In this document: one piece after another, positions 5,210 to 6,019 of the stretch
Numbering within the stretch: position 1 is the first letter of the stretch
Layout of the letters: every line of letters begins with the position of its first letter
Assembly: GCA_016764115.1 (NCBI GenBank)
Contig: JAESSM010000080.1
Coordinates: forward strand, 1 to 6,019
DNA: 6,019 bases
Direction: 5' to 3'
Source: Bacteroidia bacterium
GTDB taxonomy: Bacteria; Bacteroidota; Bacteroidia; JAESSM01; NORP286
Program-made: the position numbers and the translations under genes
The notes under the pieces: model-generated
The model's input: the letters and a program-made list of their open reading frames with translations, nothing else
The model's database searches: none
Told to the model about the DNA's origin: nothing

Positions 5210-5982
5210 TTAAATTCCGGTTTCCTTTTTTCGATAAATGCCTTAACTCCTTCTTTGTAATCATAAGTTGAACCCGCTTCATCTTGCAAATCTTCTTCAA
5301 AAATCAATTGACTTTCTAAATCATTGAAAAATGCTTTGTTCAATCCTCTTTTAGTTAACCCCAAACCTCGGGTAGGCATTTTTGCTAATTTCTCAGCCAT
5401 AGAAGTTGCTTCATTCATTAAATTATCATCTTCACAAACTTTGTATATCATACCCATTTCCTGAGCTTGCTCGGCAGGAATCTTATCTCCAAGCATGGTC
5501 AATGCCGTAGCTCTTTGCAAACCAACCAATCTTGGAAGGATAAACGTACCACCACTATCGGGAATAAGCCCGATTTTACTAAATGCCTGAATAAATGATG
5601 CAGATTTCCCAGCTATCACTATATCACAAGCTAAAGCGATATTAGCACCCGCTCCAGCAGCAACACCATTAACAGCAGCTACAACAGGTTTTTCCAGTTT
5701 TCTGATCTTAAGAATTATCGGATTATAGGTTTTATTCACTATCTCTTTAATAGACGGGCCATTATTGGCAATAGCTTCCGCTAAATCCTGGCCGGCACTG
5801 AATCCTTTTCCTTCACCTGTCAATAATACTGCTCTTACTTCCCGATTGCTTTTACATTCATCCAATGCACTTTGCACTTCTGTAGCCATTTCTCTGTTGA
5901 AACTATTCAATACATCAGGCCTATTCAACGAAATGTAAGCAACACCATTTTCTATTTTAAATTTTATTAACTGATAAGACAT
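5200..5982 (-). CDS. paaG: 1,2-epoxyphenylacetyl-CoA isomerase (PaaG, enoyl-CoA hydratase/isomerase family)
   Basis: This 260-residue crotonase-fold protein is close to E. coli PaaG (262). The family core is clear: NRPDVLNSFN (20-29), GFSAGQDL (60-67, first oxyanion and CoA site), VNGVAAGAGANIALACDIVIA (104-124, second oxyanion loop) and AFSKIGLIPDSGGT (133-146). D142 corresponds to the catalytic Asp of PaaG, and the Glu residues of a true hydratase are not evident at the equivalent sites. The C-terminal DYKEGVKAFIEKRKPEFKG is the PaaG tail. PaaG turns ring-1,2-epoxyphenylacetyl-CoA into oxepin-CoA. It later moves the double bond of 3,4-dehydroadipyl-CoA to the 2,3 position, so it acts twice in the pathway. 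It heads the visible transcription unit and is translationally coupled to paaH. Confidence 0.94.
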   Translation of the reverse strand: MSYQLIKFKIENGVAYISLNRPDVLNSFNREMATEVQSALDECKSNREVRAVLLTGEGKGFSAGQDLAEAIANNGPSIKEIVNKTYNPIILKIRKLEKPVVAAVNGVAAGAGANIALACDIVIAGKSASFIQAFSKIGLIPDSGGTFILPRLVGLQRATALTMLGDKIPAEQAQEMGMIYKVCEDDNLMNEATSMAEKLAKMPTRGLGLTKRGLNKAFFNDLESQLIFEEDLQDEAGSTYDYKEGVKAFIEKRKPEFKGE

Positions 5983-6011
5983 AGTTATGTGTTTATGAGA
6001 TCGCTAATATA

Positions 6012-6019
6012 CAAATTGA
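6012..6019 (-). promoter_or_regulatory. Candidate -7 element of the paaG promoter
   Basis: On the minus strand TCAATTTG (6019-6012) is one mismatch from the Bacteroidota -7 consensus TAnnTTTG and is followed by TATATTAG. It sits 29 bases before the paaG ATG, which would leave a short leader of about 20 bases. The -33 element would lie beyond the window edge, so this cannot be confirmed. Alternatively paaG may be internal to a longer paa operon. Confidence 0.3.

Noticed and set aside
1..6019. tRNA, rRNA, CRISPR array, riboswitch or phage genes
   Set aside because: No cloverleaf, repeat-spacer pattern, conserved RNA core or phage-type protein was seen. The few non-coding stretches are short and are described individually.

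Overview
The window looks like a stretch of chromosome from a Bacteroidota bacterium, probably a marine or soil Cytophagales-type relative (the phylum is inferred, the finer placement is a guess). The reasons are AT-rich DNA, weak or absent Shine-Dalgarno sites at most starts, candidate promoters resembling the Bacteroidota -33/-7 pattern (TTG ... TAnnTTTG), and proteins that are clear but diverged relatives of the E. coli phenylacetate (Paa) enzymes. Nothing in it points to a plasmid, phage or recent island.

Layout. Bases 1-160 (+) are the C-terminal end of a pirin-family protein. Bases 206-1376 (-) hold a two-gene unit, an FMN nitroreductase-family protein followed by paaY. Bases 1377-1512 are a divergent regulatory region with a perfect 8-bp inverted repeat just upstream of a secreted YceI-family protein (1513-2124, +). 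A strong bidirectional terminator (2148-2177) separates this block from a minus-strand catabolic block read in the order paaG (5982-5200), paaH (5200-4031), a 224-bp non-coding gap, paaI (3806-3384) and paaJ (3384-2176).

How the genes work together. PaaG isomerises ring-1,2-epoxyphenylacetyl-CoA to the oxepin and later shifts a double bond in dehydroadipyl-CoA. PaaH oxidises 3-hydroxyadipyl-CoA, and PaaJ thiolytically releases acetyl-CoA and succinyl-CoA. PaaI and PaaY are thioesterases that free CoA from dead-end or stalled intermediates. The window therefore carries the lower aerobic phenylacetyl-CoA route plus both rescue thioesterases. The ligase PaaK, epoxidase PaaABCDE, ring-opening PaaZ and hydratase PaaF are absent and must lie elsewhere if the pathway is complete.

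Pirin, YceI and nitroreductase are families associated with redox or quinone-type stress. Their placement beside paaY, with a palindrome in the divergent promoter region, suggests a small stress module grafted onto the pathway. The most unusual DNA is the paaH-paaI gap. It holds a C-run/G-run repeat element, a 12-bp near-perfect hairpin, a 10-bp direct repeat at the paaI start and a candidate internal promoter. I found no convincing evidence of a wholly new system. The gene content is recognisable, and the interest lies in organisation and regulation.
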